A stretch of DNA of 64,000 nt, from assembly GCA_023627715.1 (NCBI GenBank), contig JAMAHW010000063.1, forward strand, positions 1-64,000, in the 5' to 3' direction. The first letter of the stretch is position 1; each line of letters starts with the position of its first letter. The notes under the pieces were generated by a model. It had not been told where the DNA came from. It did no database searches and saw only the letters and a program-made list of their open reading frames with translations. The position numbers and the translations under genes are program-made. Positions 45,644-59,016 of this stretch are shown one piece after another. This stretch comes from Periconia sp. R9002 (Eukaryota > Ascomycota > Dothideomycetes > Pleosporales > Periconiaceae).

Positions 45644-46819
45644 TTACTTTGCCCTCCGCTGGAGAATGTCCTTCACGGCCCGATCTACGGGGCCCCAAAT
45701 GCCAGGGAGGGCGGCTATCATGCCGAAGTTTCTCTCGCCCCTCAGGAGCCGCCCCTGAGCAAAGTCAATGTCGCCGCCATCAATGTCTTTGATGATACCG
45801 CCAACTTCCTGGAATAGCAACGATCCTCCTGCATGATCCCAAACAGCCGTGTACCTCTCCTTGCCCTTGGGGAGGCGTAGCATTACATCAGTAGCACCTA
45901 GAGTAAGCGCAATGTACTTCATTTGCTGGCTCCATATCACAGTACCGGGCCACTTTGCCCCCAACGATTCGGCAACATCTCTGTGCTCCTCTTGAGACAG
46001 CGATGTCTTGCCGATCGTGCTTTCGATGAAGTTCAAAGTACTGAGCTCTTTGGGGGCATTTGCATGCTGATGCTGAATCTTCTTGGGCTGGCCTAGACCA
46101 TCAGCAAATATTTTCCGAATATAAGTCCCCCGGCCATGGACGGCCGAAAGCACGACGCCGTACCCCTCGGTGTCTACAAGGTCTTCGTGAATGCGCTGCA
46201 CACTTCCCGAACCGCCATCGGTGTCGCGGTATGCCAGATTCGGGCACCCAATGACGCCGAGCTTCTGCACACCGTCGACGAGCAAGCATAGACAGACGGC
46301 ATACTGATTGCCCGTCATGAAAGTGGCGGTCCCATCGACCGGATCCATGACCCACACTCGTCCCGACTTGGTCTGGGTGGTGGTCCCCAGATCGATGATG
46401 TCGAGCATCTGCTCCTTGGACGTGGGTAATGTCAAGGGCACATTTGCTGCGGTAGTACCTGCAGGAGGAGATGGAGGAGCGCCAGACTGCACGTGCTGCA
46501 CGTCGCCCAATCGAGCGGCCTCCTGTTGCACAAGCTGCCAGACGGAGGTCGCCAGGTCGTCATTGGAGCGCAGCTGGTCGGCGCTCTCCTCGCCAAGGAA
46601 GGAGTCGTTTGGGTAGGCGGCGTGCAGGGCGGAAATGATGAGGGCTTGTGCAGCAAAGTCAGCAATGGTCACGGGCGACTCGTCGGCTTTGGTTTCGGCG
46701 GAGACGTTGTTGGAGACGCTGCGTAGCACTTGTTTGGTGAGCCGGGACGCGGCGTGAATGGTTTGCAGCGCGAGGCTGTATTCGGCGGCAAAATGGTCGT
46801 CGCACTCGGTCGTCGCCAT
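45644..46819 (-). CDS. MET22: 3'(2'),5'-bisphosphate nucleotidase (Met22/Hal2)
   Basis: Intronless, 391 residues from the ATG at 46819; a few more open codons upstream have no ATG. It hydrolyses 3'-phosphoadenosine 5'-phosphate to AMP, keeping sulfate assimilation and RNA exonucleases from being inhibited, and is the Li/Na-sensitive target behind salt tolerance in yeast. Metal-site signature of the inositol-monophosphatase superfamily: GEES at residues 76-79, DPVDGT at about 159-164, and WDHAGG near residue 330. TKADESPVTIADFAAQ near the N-terminus is typical. Length and order match the family. Confidence 0.95.
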   Translation of the reverse strand: MATTECDDHFAAEYSLALQTIHAASRLTKQVLRSVSNNVSAETKADESPVTIADFAAQALIISALHAAYPNDSFLGEESADQLRSNDDLATSVWQLVQQEAARLGDVQHVQSGAPPSPPAGTTAANVPLTLPTSKEQMLDIIDLGTTTQTKSGRVWVMDPVDGTATFMTGNQYAVCLCLLVDGVQKLGVIGCPNLAYRDTDGGSGSVQRIHEDLVDTEGYGVVLSAVHGRGTYIRKIFADGLGQPKKIQHQHANAPKELSTLNFIESTIGKTSLSQEEHRDVAESLGAKWPGTVIWSQQMKYIALTLGATDVMLRLPKGKERYTAVWDHAGGSLLFQEVGGIIKDIDGGDIDFAQGRLLRGERNFGMIAALPGIWGPVDRAVKDILQRRAK

Positions 46820-49800
46820 GATTCGCTGCACTGGGACCGGTGGGTGCAATTGCCTCCCTCCCCCAAATCCCTACTCTTCGAAATCCGCTGCGTTGCTTGC
46901 TCGTGTCCGTCCTGTTCGTCGAGGGGCGGACGGTACCGACGGAGAAACCCTTGCTCGTTACACGGGATGGCGTGCAACCCTACACTAACAACTGCGAGTG
47001 TATCCGAAATTCGGTTCTCCTGGGTGTGGCAATTCGAGGCGCTATCTAGAATGGTGATGTAATCTCTAGAGTGGTCTAGATTGCGTATTCACGGGTGTTG
47101 TTTTGTTGAGAGGGATGGTTCGTTTGGGGGACTTCGGAGCATTAATTTTTTTTCCCCTGCTCCATGTCCAAGCATAGCCGAGGGTTTGTTTGATTGCTTT
47201 TGTCTCAGTTTCTCACAGCGTCGTTACTCTCTTTCCTTTCTCACTCTGCATGCATGCATGCCATCATGTATTGAATACCGTTGCAGCAACACTCTCTTTC
47301 CTTTTCAAAGGCTTCATTCCTTCCTCTTTGGAAAATGGAGATGAGGCAATCGGCCTTCCCCTTCATTTCTACGCCGCCTACGCTCCTGTAATTATTGTAC
47401 ATGCAAACCATTGTATCGGCACCAACTAGGAACATGTCGTGTAAGAGGACGGCAGCGCTCAGCCTAAAAGCAAACGGTCCTTCTGGTACCCTCTACGCAA
47501 ACAGTGAGTGAGTGCATAATTTGGTAGCCTAGCAGTTGCCTAGCGGGTGCCTCCTGTTCAACCATCCCGTCCATTCCAAACGCCAAACCACAATCGCGAG
47601 ACATTGCAGCTCTACAATCCGAGGGGGAAAATTTTTACGTTGCCCTTGCTCCGGACTGTACCATCTCCAATTGCACGAAAGTTTCCGTGCTTTTTCCCAT
47701 TCGGTCAGTCCGATCTGTTTTGAAAGGGCCGAGGCCGGGACGGGCCCGGGACGAGGAGCACGGGAGCTAGAGGGCCCATAGCGGCGGCCCCAGGACGCAT
47801 CTGTGCGAAAAGCCTTGTTTACTTTTGATTCTTGTTGCTCTGTACAGTACCGTGTGTTTGCTGTCATGGCTGCGTGGAGTCGTTAGAGCAAGGGAGTGAC
47901 AATTGATTGCGTCGCGTCTCACTTTTCGCTTTGTTGCCGGAACTGCCTTGCCGCGAGTAAGCAGACATGCGAATGCAGTGGGAGAGCGGCGTAGCGGGCA
48001 ATCAAAACTTTACTTGAAAGATGAGGACACGTCCCCACTTCCTCCTTTTGAAACCCGCAGCTCCTTCCTCTGGCACCGATGCTGGGGATGTTTGCGGATT
48101 GATGTTGAGGCGATATTAGCATGGGGGTCGCCCTCTGGTTTGCGAGCATGCCGCTTATCTTCTTAATGCCGACTTCCATCATGGAGATATGGTCGGGGCC
48201 TTTTTAGATTGGGGCTCAATATATCATTGCGTGATATTACCACATCCATTGCAGAAACAATCTGGGAGCGTGGGCCAAGACGACGAGGCCCGACAAACAC
48301 GACTCAAGAGTTCAAGACAGACAGTGGTTGCAAAACGAAGGCGCTTGGTTCTCGTGCTGGAGTCGACTCTCCGGGGTTCCGACGTATTGAGCCTAGTGCA
48401 CACGGTAAACTGTGGGGAAGCTCTTGTTGGAACGCTAGTGCATGCATTCACTGAGTGCGTAGGCCGACGTAGCTTTGCAATGTGCGGAGCTGTATCGGTC
48501 GCCATGGTGAAGCGCTGAACAGGCTCCATGCAAACTGCATAGCGGGTGCATTGCATGGGAGATAAGAGATTCAGTATATTGCGCGTCGTCCAGCAGTCCA
48601 TCCAGGCCCCCGTCGGGAGCGTGGGATGAAAGGGAAAAGCGAGATGGATGCTCAAGGCATGGGCTTGGATCGAGGGTCCGTGCGACGGCGTCCGTGCGCT
48701 GCAAGCCCACCTTTTATCTGCAAGTCAACCATCATGGCGTTTGCCGCCCCATGAACCAAAGGACCCTGCACAGTGGGTGGCCCTCCCGCTCGAGCTGGAC
48801 GAACGCAAACATGTCCATGCCATGGCATGCTATGGCATGCTATGCCTGGTCGTCATTTCGCTTGTCCACAATCGATGGATGGACATTGCAATAGGCAGGA
48901 ATCTCAGAGAGACGAACCCCCAAGCGCCGCCCGTGGCTCGATTCAGCACCCAGGTGGAGGCGGCAATAGGGTGCCTCCTGAACAGGCGTTCTGCTGGTCT
49001 CGTCAACTGCCTCTCGCCAACACCATACGCCATCTGCTGCGCCCGTGAATTATGAAGCAGCAGTAGCAACAGCAGCCAGCGCGAATACGGACCCGAGACA
49101 AATCTACATGATTAGCAGCGAGTACTGGAAGGATGGCCAACCTGACCAGCACTCATTTTCACGCGGCAGATGCGGTAGGGTGCAATGGTAGCTATTATCT
49201 CCGAGCAGATCGTCCGTGTGTGCTCGCTCGCGCGCGGGAGAAGTGGATTTGGATAGACAGGCTCTCCCTCTTGTGCCTTGACGACTAACGTGCTGGGAGA
49301 TAGCACTGGATCCGCGACACCCAGGGAGACACGAACGAACCCTGAAGAACAGAGATAACGCGTTACCGTTTTGGAAGTTGCATGAAAGAAACCCCTTTTA
49401 GGACTGGGACAGCATGGAGAAAGGATGGGATAGATGACGAGCTGGAGAGGAAATGCTACCAAAGGGAGCTCACGCGCAAAATTTGTACAAACTGCTACAT
49501 GATGATGTACCTAATGACCACCCAGCTGATGTGAGGAGGCGAGAGGTGCTGCTCGCGAGAGGGTACGTACTCAGCGCTCACCCATCACAGGGCTGAGACG
49601 TAAGCCAGCGCTTGGTCATCGCCTTTTGTGCCAAATTCAGCTTGGAGCCACTGTCGGCCTCAGAAATGGGGTTCAAGTTCCGTGCGCTCGAACTCTGTGG
49701 CCCAGCGAGGCTCGTGCTGCACAACCGAGAGCACGCAGTAGTTATTTTTGTGATTTATTGACCGTGGAAGCGATGGACGGATTGCCCGGGCAATGCAACC

Positions 49801-50849
49801 GTTCAGAGGGCATGCGTTTGGTATGTAGACTATGTAGCTGCTGTGTGTGTGGGGACTTGGATATAAGAAAAGGCGCACTCATGACCGATGGACGCGATCA
49901 TGATAACCCATTTGGGGGCATTTGGTCCCCATGCGTCGCCATCGCTGCGTCGCCTCTGTGTCACACGGCGAGGGTTCAAGTGGGTTGCTTGCGAGTCGAA
50001 CAGAAGGACCAAGAGAAAAGCGATCGGCTGATGTTGGCAATGTCTATTGGCTCGCAGGCTCACACAGAACGGTAAGTGAAGAGAGGGGGAGGGGGACAAC
50101 CAACAGAGGCTGCATGGAGCAGAGAGGGGGGGCAAATGTAAAAACAGAGTGGGGAAATGAGGAATGGAACATAGACAGAGAGAGAGAGGCACAGGAGCGT
50201 GGGAGCGAGGGCGGCAGAGGGTTGGTTGGCCAGGGCGAAATTCCAGAGCGATGGCGTGTTGGGACGACGAATGAAAGACAGAAAAGAGGGGAACGTCAGT
50301 CGACAGCGGCCTCTCTCACATCACCTCACGGCCACGGGCACCACCTTACACGTTACTGTACACTCAGTCACGGTGCGGAGCTGGTCGGGAACAGCGCGAG
50401 CAAGAAAAATCCAGGAGGGTCCATGCCCGCCCTAGCCCCGATTGGGCCGGGCTAGCTGCTACGGTGCAGGTGCATGGGGGGTGCATGTGCAGGTGCGGAG
50501 CAGGCCAGCCCACGCCAGCCATACTCCTGCTTGCCCTCTCCATAATACCTAATCCATAACCCCTAGCAGTCCCTAGCTCCTTCCTAGCCTACCCTGTCCT
50601 GCATCCATGGTGTGCTCCCCTCTACACTCGTACAGTACTTAGTACCTCGCTGGCCCGCGCCTCTCCTCCTCCAGACTACACCATCACCACCCCTCATGCC
50701 TCTTTATTAATCCCTCCCGCTCCCTCTTGACCACCACTACTACACTACTACCACTACCACTACTATCCATTCCCTCTCGGCCCCTCCACTCTCCTCCACC
50801 ACTCCTCACCTAAGCTCACCACTGCCTGTTGGCTTCACCCACTATCGCC
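46820..50849. other. Long upstream region of the ECL1-like gene
   Basis: About 4 kb without a supportable gene. The first part is the promoter of MET22. The last ~800 bp are strongly pyrimidine-rich, with many CCACTACCACTAC-type runs, consistent with a long leader and promoter of the downstream gene. Small direct repeats occur, such as CATGGCATGCTATGGCATGC at about 48820-48840. Confidence 0.4.
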
Positions 50850-51383
50850 ATGTCGTCTCAGATGGAATGGTCCCCCGACTTCTGTCTCAGCTGCGACCGT
50901 CAAATGCCAGAAGGGGGAGCCTACTGCTCGCAGACCTGCCGACTGAACGATTTGGAGAAGGGCTCGACCGAACCTCGTACTCCATCCCAGCTGTCATCTT
51001 CAGCCTCGTCGACCGCTTCCAGCAATGGCTTTTACCTGCCCCCGGCCGTCAATTTCTCGGCCTACAAGCAATCCACCTCGTCGAGGGGTTTCGACATGAG
51101 CTACTCCAGCCACCAAAACTACTACCCTACCAACAACGGCCAGTACTTTGTGCCGCCTACGCACTCGAGGCAACCACAATACCACCCATCTCAGTACCAA
51201 AATCAGTACCAACAGCAACCGCATCAGCAACCTCGCAGCCTCACGCCCTCTTCTTCACGGTCATCACTTGCATCCACGCAATCCCAATCAACTTCGGGCA
51301 TTTCGGCTCATGCTGCCTGCCAACTGAACAACTACGTCCGCCAATTTGACCAGACCCGTGAAGTGAAGAGGCGGTTAACATGA
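50850..51383 (+). CDS. Ecl1-type life-span regulatory zinc protein
   Basis: Intronless, 177 residues. Near the N-terminus are four cysteines in the pattern C-x2-C-x10-C-x3-C (from FCLSCDRQM to YCSQTCRLND). This is the zinc motif of the small fungal Ecl1 family (extender of chronological life span in fission yeast), which acts in nutrient-stress response. The remainder is Ser/Gln/Tyr/Pro-rich and disordered, with YQNQYQQQPHQQP. It stands alone with about 4 kb upstream and 5.5 kb downstream without genes. The ATG at 50850 is followed closely by a second in-frame ATG. Confidence 0.78.
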   Translation: MSSQMEWSPDFCLSCDRQMPEGGAYCSQTCRLNDLEKGSTEPRTPSQLSSSASSTASSNGFYLPPAVNFSAYKQSTSSRGFDMSYSSHQNYYPTNNGQYFVPPTHSRQPQYHPSQYQNQYQQQPHQQPRSLTPSSSRSSLASTQSQSTSGISAHAACQLNNYVRQFDQTREVKRRLT

Positions 51384-54300
51384 GAAGGAGACACGGATTC
51401 TTCTTCCCTTCACCATCTCCAACTTTTTGTCTTATTCTGGCGTTGACGATCACGACGAATCACGGACCGGCTAGTTCTTGGTAGTACCCTTCGACGATCG
51501 TACCATTCATCCGCATTACTCTAGGCGCAATCTGCATCACAACGGCGGCAGCCAGTCTCGTTTCAGCACTGTACAGCTTCCAATGGATCTCTCTTATGTT
51601 ATATCATGTCAAATTATCCGCGCACCAGTGTACCAAAAGCATGTTTCCTTTTTTTTCCATGATCTATTTCATCATCTACGTATTCATCGGTGTCACGGGC
51701 CGCAGGGGTGCGCTTTGGAGTGCACATGGCGGGCGTGAAATGGGGCGAGGGATTTCTTTTTGTGATATTCGGCATATCATCCACGGCAGGGTGGGATGAC
51801 TGCGGCGCTTTGGGATCATGCTTGTTGGCTGCTTTGGCAGCAACTCTAGGTAGTTTGGCGGAGAGATATCGCCCACTCTGGAAACGAAATTTGTCAAATG
51901 ACGACAGAATCCCCTCTCACTCTAGGGGCCGGTAGTTAGTTGCACATAGTTAGCCATCGGTTCCAATGGAAGGCACAAGCATGCCACGTCCAACACAAAC
52001 ACCTATGGATGTGTACCCCTCTGCTATCTGTTTCATTCTTGGTCCTGGTCTCGCGAGTGCCATGCGATGACGTGCCTGTTGGCGAGTCTCATATATAACC
52101 TTGTACAAGGTGGAAGCTGACGTTGGGCAGTCCCTCTCTCACTAGCAGGAGCTTCAGGCACGCTGGGGAGAGGAGAAAAAGGACGATAACGCAGCCAACA
52201 GGCAAGGACAGGGAATAGGTCAAGGTTTTGGGCTCGCGAGGGGTTTCTGTTATGAAGCAGGAGGGGCTTGTGGCGCCCTACTGTAGGTTTAACAGGTCAC
52301 GACACGGGCAGCGGGACCCTACATAACTACATACAGGTATGGTGGTGCAGTAGATACAGCATGGGGTAGAAGCGTTTCACAGCACCACCACCACCACCTT
52401 TTGCTCCTGCTCTCCTCGTCGCTGCGTGTCTCATGGAGGGGTGCAACGGGTGATGAAAATTTTCACTTTGACGGGGCACACAGCCAGGGATAGGGATCAT
52501 GGACATATCATGTCGTGGTAGAGGAAGGGAGAGGGGAGCGGGAATAATAGGGGAGGTTAGCAACAGGGTGCATGTGTGTGGGTGGCATAGATAGATGGGA
52601 TTAGGTGGTGCCCTCTCTTGGCTTTTTCCCCGCAACTGCACTGCCCTGCCCCTGCTGCCTGCCACTCCTGCCCCCTGCCCTGCCCTGCCCTGCCCTGTCC
52701 TGTCCTGTCTGCCGACGAATGCACGCAAAAAGCATCCCACGCTGAGACTGCGCTATCGTCACGGCAGCATGATCGTCGTCGGCTCGTCGCTGTTATCATC
52801 ATCGTCGTCGTCGTCGTCGGTAGTAGGAAACCATTGCCACAACACCCTCTCAACAATGTCTTGCGTGGCGTCGAGCAGACGCAGAAGAAGCATAGGCAGA
52901 AGCAGAAGAAGAAAAACTTTTTCTCCTACCTTGTCTGTTGCCTTGTGCCAGCCAGCCGTTGATCTGAGCACCGCGTCGTCCCTCAGCCGCCAGTGCCAGG
53001 CGAGTGCGAGTGCCAGCGCATACAAAAGAAGCTCAGACTTGTGTGTACATGTACAGTATCTACAGTATCGATGCAATCAATGAATGGCCAAGGTCCCCAC
53101 ATCATAGGCAGTAGATGCGAGATGGCAGACGGAGAACGCTGCCGTTCCGCGACGCCCGGCTGCACTATCCTCTCGACGGCTATTGCAGGCGAGGTCGGAC
53201 AGTCACACCACATGGCACCATGGCCTTCTCCATCCACGCCATCTCACCTACATACTGAGAGTCTCCACTCGGCTCTGCCAGCCAGCCAGCTAACCACATG
53301 AATAAAATCTCTTTCAAGGTTGCTTTTAGACTGCCTCTCTGCATCGTGCCTGCAATTCCCTGCGCAAGCCTCTGACCACGCTGGCGTGATTTACCCAACC
53401 ATGGCATGCCCTGCTCCCGGGCCTCCGATCTGGCGATCAGCAGGATTCACGATACCCGCACCTGCTCCGATGCCATCGACACTAACCACCACGCTGTCAA
53501 GGGATCATGCCAACACTCGTTCCAGGAACACCTAGACACAAAACCTACTGTGCAGGACACGCCGCAGCATCCATAATCATGCCTTGGTTTCAAACATTGC
53601 CCTCCATCCTGCCCAACTTGCGAGAATAGCATGCCGGTCAAGGTGGACCCTGATGGGACCATTTGTACAAGACCGAACACGTCAATACGAAGCCGAAACA
53701 GAGCCTCAGCCTCTTGCACGTTTTAGTCTTGGCCATCCTTCACATGGCCTTTCTCCGTAATGATGAGTCAAACAACAGTGAGAAAAAAAAAAGTAAACAC
53801 ACGGACCTTTACAAATGTTCACCTCTTACACACCCACACCGACTTCACAACTCCTGTGCTCACCTCATCATAATTCAGACGCCAGCATTCAGACTACTGA
53901 TGATTCGCAGGAAGTCTCTGTTTGACACCTGATACTGCGACGCGCAACTTACATACCGACGTCAAGCCTTGTTGCTAGAATTGTTTAGCCAAAAAAAAAA
54001 AAAAACCGCCTTCCGTGACCTTCGTGATGGTCGCGACTCACGACACGCACGGCAGAGAATCATCTTCCTACTTCCATTCATCCTTATTGACTACACCCTC
54101 ACTCACAATCGCCCCACAGATGAGCAGCTGGAATTCTCTCCCTACGAATTATCTTATCACCTTCCTGATGCACAGGCTGGTAGATGTGAGCACACCGAAG
54201 AGCGAACGCCAATTGCGCCGGAGCGCCTGACGTTACTTGCTTCCAGAACCCCATGCTACTCCTGTCCATCTTTAGCTTCTCTTCACCTGGAGTCGGAAGA

Positions 54301-56940
54301 AGGGAACGGCCTGGTGATGTCTACATGTAATGGGTGCCAGGGACTACAGCGCGCAGCATCTGCTGGTTCGGAATCGGAAGCCGACGTCGCGCGGAAGCAG
54401 GTTGCGCTCCTTGCAGATCCGCAGGGCTCTCTCCTGATTTGGCGCAACCTATCCAAACCCAACAAGAATCTCTTCAGTAGTGGCGGGAGATGGTTCAATG
54501 GTGGCGGCAAAGCAGTGGGGCCAAAGGAGGATCGCTTAGACTCGATATCATCCACCAGACTGCGTTATCTCGCGACCGCGTTCACGACGATAAGAAGCCT
54601 AGCCATCACTTGTTGTAGCCGGACGCCTGATGAGCCACTAGACTTAGAGGATGGTGCCAGTTCACATGAACGGTGTAGAATCGAAAACCCACACGTTTCC
54701 TGGCACAGCTGATAATGTGAGCAGCCAGTCGCGAACAGGATCAAAGCACCAATCTTTCTAGTGTGGGTCCGTCCATGATTCTAAGCTAGAGAGTGATATG
54801 ACACCTCCCTTCACCTAGTCGGGGGATCGCAATAAAACGTAGCTAGCTGGCCGAGGTCAGCCAGGAATACAATAAGATTAATGAACACGAGTACGGTATG
54901 TCCGTAGTCGATATGTTACTCGCCCCCTTCATTTCTTATCATCATTTCATCCTTGATCGTTTTAGGCGGTAGCGTAATCCGTCCGAACCGGCCTCCTATG
55001 GCATCATCTCTTTGTCCGAATGCTCATTCTTAATGATGCTCTTATTTTTTTTAGTCGGTCAAGTGACCATCTCAATCATACCAAGCAACCATGTCAAACC
55101 ACCACCACGACGGCGATGCTATTTATCATTACGCCGAGCCTTGTCCCATCGTGGGTCTCTAGAAGCCAGTCGGGAACGAGAATAAAAAAAGGTTGGTGTA
55201 CTTGTCATGATAATATTGAGTGACTATTGCTTATTCCTGCCTTTCTTTCTTGATTCGTGGGTTGGTATAGGAACTTCCTTGTACATGACGACGCCTTGTT
55301 ATCCTTTGGGCACCGTTTACTTGTTTCCCTCCTTTTTTTTCAAGCTCACGTACCATTTGCTACATAGTCTCTTCGTTGTTTTTTCACGAGTATGCTTCTG
55401 TGATTATCTTCACCATTTGTCGAGACTCTTCTCTCTCTCTCTCTCTCTATCTAAGCTAGCCAACTTCTTCATCTCCCGGCTTCCCCTTGTCTCACTGCTT
55501 ACTTACTTACTTATGAATGAATGAATGAATGAGGAGAGGAGTAGGATGGTGAAAGCCAAACTAACATTCCTTCCCTTCCCCTCCCTTCCCCTTTCCGTGG
55601 AACTCTGATGATGGGAGGGTGATGGAGTGATTCGACTGACTGAAGTTTCGGGGTTTCAGCGAATTGAAGAAACAAGCCCAGGTTCAGGTTTAGAACCAGG
55701 CCGTTCTTGTTTGAACTGTCGTTCCGGTCTTTCCCAGGTTCTCATTTTTACTCGGGGGGGGGGGGGGGGGTGGGGTTGAGGATGCAAAAACCGCAAAGTC
55801 TCATTGTTTTTCGATGCCAATCGCAGTTCCTTTTCTCGGGATAGAATACTGACTGGGTTCTGTGACTTTGGAGTAAGTTCCTAGACCTTTTAATCAACTC
55901 CAACTGCACTCTTTGTTGTTGCAGTATTCATGGGTGCTGTACCATCAGGTGTGTTGTACTTCACCAGTATTCTCAGTGCCGATACCTAGTGATGAACTGC
56001 TGGCATGCCGTGACCCATCGACGCGTTAATTCCACCAGCCAGCCAGCTACGCACAATATCCACAACCCTCCCATGCCATGTATATACCCTTGTAGTGTTG
56101 AAGTTTTGACTCTGGAAAATAAAAACTATCGTATGTCCCCCCGTCGTCTATGCGGGTTGTTCCACTGTGTGCATGTTTTTTTTTTTGTATCTAACATCGT
56201 ACCTTGTTACCTCTTTCAGCTTACTTGCGTTATTTCGATCCATGGTTCAAAATTTTGTCGAAACAGACTCAGCGAATGAGAAGTAATGGAAAGTGTTGAT
56301 GTAGAAGGCATTAGGTCGGTTACCTAAGGTACCTTATACTGTGAGGAATTGGACTTGACGCGTAATGGACTGAGTACCGCTTTCTACTACTGCTGCTGCT
56401 ACTATGGAGTAGTTTTTACTGTTCTGTGATTTCGGCTCGTTGGATAGACTGTGGTTTCGCTGTGTGCGATGAAACATTTCCTTTGTCTCTGTTTTTGTGC
56501 GGATGTTCATGGTTTTGTTTCCTTCTCCCCTTGCGCACGAAGGAGGGGGTTAAGTATGTGTGTGTATATATGTGGGCGATGTGGTGGTCCATTCAGGTTT
56601 GGAATGGCTCAGCAGGATTCCCTTGTACGTTTTTTTCTCCCTCTTTCCCATTTCCCAATTGGTATGAAAACTCGAAGAATCAATCTCGTCAGGTAAACGG
56701 ACGGATGGACTGTCTGTCTATCCAGACAACGGGACTCGGCACAGAATTCCGTTTCCGGCAGTCATTTCCAATAGCTATCATGGGAAAGCTTGTATAATCT
56801 CTAAATTCTTCAATTATGAACTTCACCTCGCTCTATACCCAGTTCCCACAAAAACGCCAGAAAATGCAGCAGCATACATGAACACATAAGCATGTGTATT
56901 CTTTCAAGGTTCACGACAATTACAAGACGACAACCATGGA
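51384..56940. other. Gene desert with microsatellites
   Basis: About 5.5 kb with no recognisable gene. It contains a CCCTG/TCCTG pentamer repeat at about 52675-52708, TCG triplets at about 52800-52820, a 14-base A run near 53991, CT repeats at about 55430-55448, then CTTA and GAAT tetramer repeats at about 55495-55532, and a 17-base G run at 55754-55770. A 247-codon open frame at 53969-54712 has no early ATG and no family resemblance, so I do not annotate it as a gene. Confidence 0.45.
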
Positions 56941-58318
56941 TCATCTTACCCCGGGAATAGGCCCCTTCTTCTCGTTAGCACCTAGCTCCTCCTCATTCCA
57001 CCCGCTCGTGCTCGCGCCCGCACTGCCACTAGCTCCGGCACCCACTTTTCTGCCGCCTTCCTCTCGCTTGACCCGGCACCAGAGACTGACATCTTTATCC
57101 CAAATAAACTGCCAGATGACATTGATCCAGCTCTTATGGACGGGTAACTCGTCGTAGAACTCATGGGCGATGCGATTGAGCACAGGCAAGCGGGTCCAGG
57201 GAATGGCAGGGAAGTCATGGTGCTCGTTGTGTAGGCCAACGTTGTACGTGAGAACATTGAGAACGCCATAGTACGAGTAAGTTTCGGGAACTGGTATTTT
57301 ATTTGCGGGATTGAGCGCGTCCGTGGTCGGCTTCTCGAAGACGTAGTGCTCTGCGATGAAGTGACCCGCGCAAGGGTGCAGGCTACCAGCGAGGAAGCTG
57401 CTGAGAATCAAATAGGCAAGGGCTTTCCCGCCCGCGAAACGAACCAGGGCGTAATCGAAAACGAGCTGGACTGCGACGTTAAAGAGATGGATCTTGGTCA
57501 TGGGTAGACTGTAGATGAACATAGGGCGCAGAGCGTAGAAGAGGATTTGAAAGGTCGCGAAAAAGGCTTTGCCGAGGACCGAATCAAGGAAGAGCGCTTC
57601 AAAGGTGGTAGGGAGATCTGTATCGAGCCCGTCTACGCCGAGTGATTTGTGGTGCGTCAGGTGGTATGGCTGTTTTTCCAAATTCATGTCAGCACAGCTC
57701 CTTTTCTTCGTATCTCCCTCTATTACGATTGATTTTTTTGGTGGATAACGCGGCCAAGCAAATTTGAAGCACATACCCTGAACGAAGCACTGTATGGAAT
57801 TCCAATTGGCAAGTTTGCAAACACAGCAAATACCCTGTTCGCCAACGGGCTCCTGAATGCCAGGTTATGCGAGATTTCGTGAATGGCCAGAAAGAGGTTC
57901 TGGTTGGCAGTGGCACCAATTATGTAGGCGGTAAGGAAAAAAGGCCATGAGAGCACAGCGGAATCGCGGAGGAGGTAGGCACACAGCACTTGAAGGGCGA
58001 CGACGAATGTCACGACATATTTGGTGAGAGGTTCAGGACCGCAAAGCTTCGTTACCTGTTTGTGTGGATTGTCAGTGCAATGTTCTGCTTGCTAAGAGAG
58101 GTGAAGGCCATTACTTCTGGGTGTGCCTTGATAATAGCCATTCGGCGGGTCCGGTGCGGCTCCTCGGTGTAAGTCCAGAAAAACCGGTCGTGGTCATTAT
58201 CACCGTTGGATTTGTCGGTGTGTACATCGTTGCCCTCCTGTTCTTCGGCTCGAACGGTTAGCGTTCGTTTCGAGGGCTTCTTGGAAGGCAATGTAGCAGT
58301 AGCGACTGAAGACTTCAT
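56941..58318 (-). CDS. DES1: Sphingolipid (dihydroceramide) delta-4 desaturase
   Basis: Three exons: 58318-58115, 58055-57777 and 57669-56941, phase 0, giving 403 residues. It introduces the 4,5-trans double bond into the sphingoid base of dihydroceramide at the ER, needed for glucosylceramides. The three His boxes of membrane di-iron desaturases are HEISHN (about residue 127), HLTHH (about 164) and HNEHHDFP (about 308). The N-terminal DRFFWTYTEEPHRTRRMAII block and NLPIGIPYSASFR|PYHLTHH are specific to this desaturase group. Several hydrophobic helices lie between the boxes. The C-terminus has a Gly/Ser-rich extension beyond the usual end. Confidence 0.94.
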
Positions 58319-59016
58319 TGTGTCCTACCCCTGGATAGCCCAAGCAAAAAAATAATGTATAGGGTACAGAGGTGTGGGGTGAGAAAGCGTGAGTATTCAA
58401 TGGGGGGAATTGAAATGCGCGAGCTTGGACCCTTGAAGTTGGTGGCGAGGGGGTGGAACGTGGGTCTCACCATCATTGGCCGATAGGGAAGGTACAGAAG
58501 AACGCCAAGAAAAATTATGAGAAAGAAGGTGGAGGGTTAGTTTCAGTTTCATCTTATCTGATGCGCCCTCCTTTCGCCGAGTAAGCGACCAGCACCGGAA
58601 ACTTGAAATGTACCTCGTTATGGGTATGAACAAAATCCATTTCTAAAAATGTTGATCGCGGTGCGAGAGCATGATGTGCACATTCATGTTAACTGCAGAA
58701 CATTTGCACTACTCTTCTCGAGGGAAGACCGATAACCCCTAATTTCACTCGATTTATAAAATCTCCCTGCTTGTACAAGGTGCATGGACCGGCAAACATT
58801 AAGAATAGACAGCAGTTATCATTATCAGAAAGCGAGTCTACCACTTGCATAATTATATCGTATAGACAAGAAGAGGACAGAAAAAGAAGCCATAGAGGGA
58901 AACCATTTGCCTGATCAAAGACCGTCGGGTATCATATAAAACACGAGCATATTCCACGCTGCACCAACATTCAACGCTGTATCCAAGCACAGCACGCGGT
59001 TCGCCAAAACACATAC
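58319..59016. other. Spacer between Zn2Cys6 gene and desaturase gene
   Basis: About 700 bp between two genes on the same strand: 3' flank of the regulator and promoter of the desaturase. No other feature seen. Confidence 0.4.

Noticed and set aside
53969..54712. 247-codon plus-strand open frame in the gene desert
   Set aside because: Begins at TTG next to a 14-base A run, has no ATG for most of its length and no recognisable domain. A spliced gene cannot be excluded but is unsupported.
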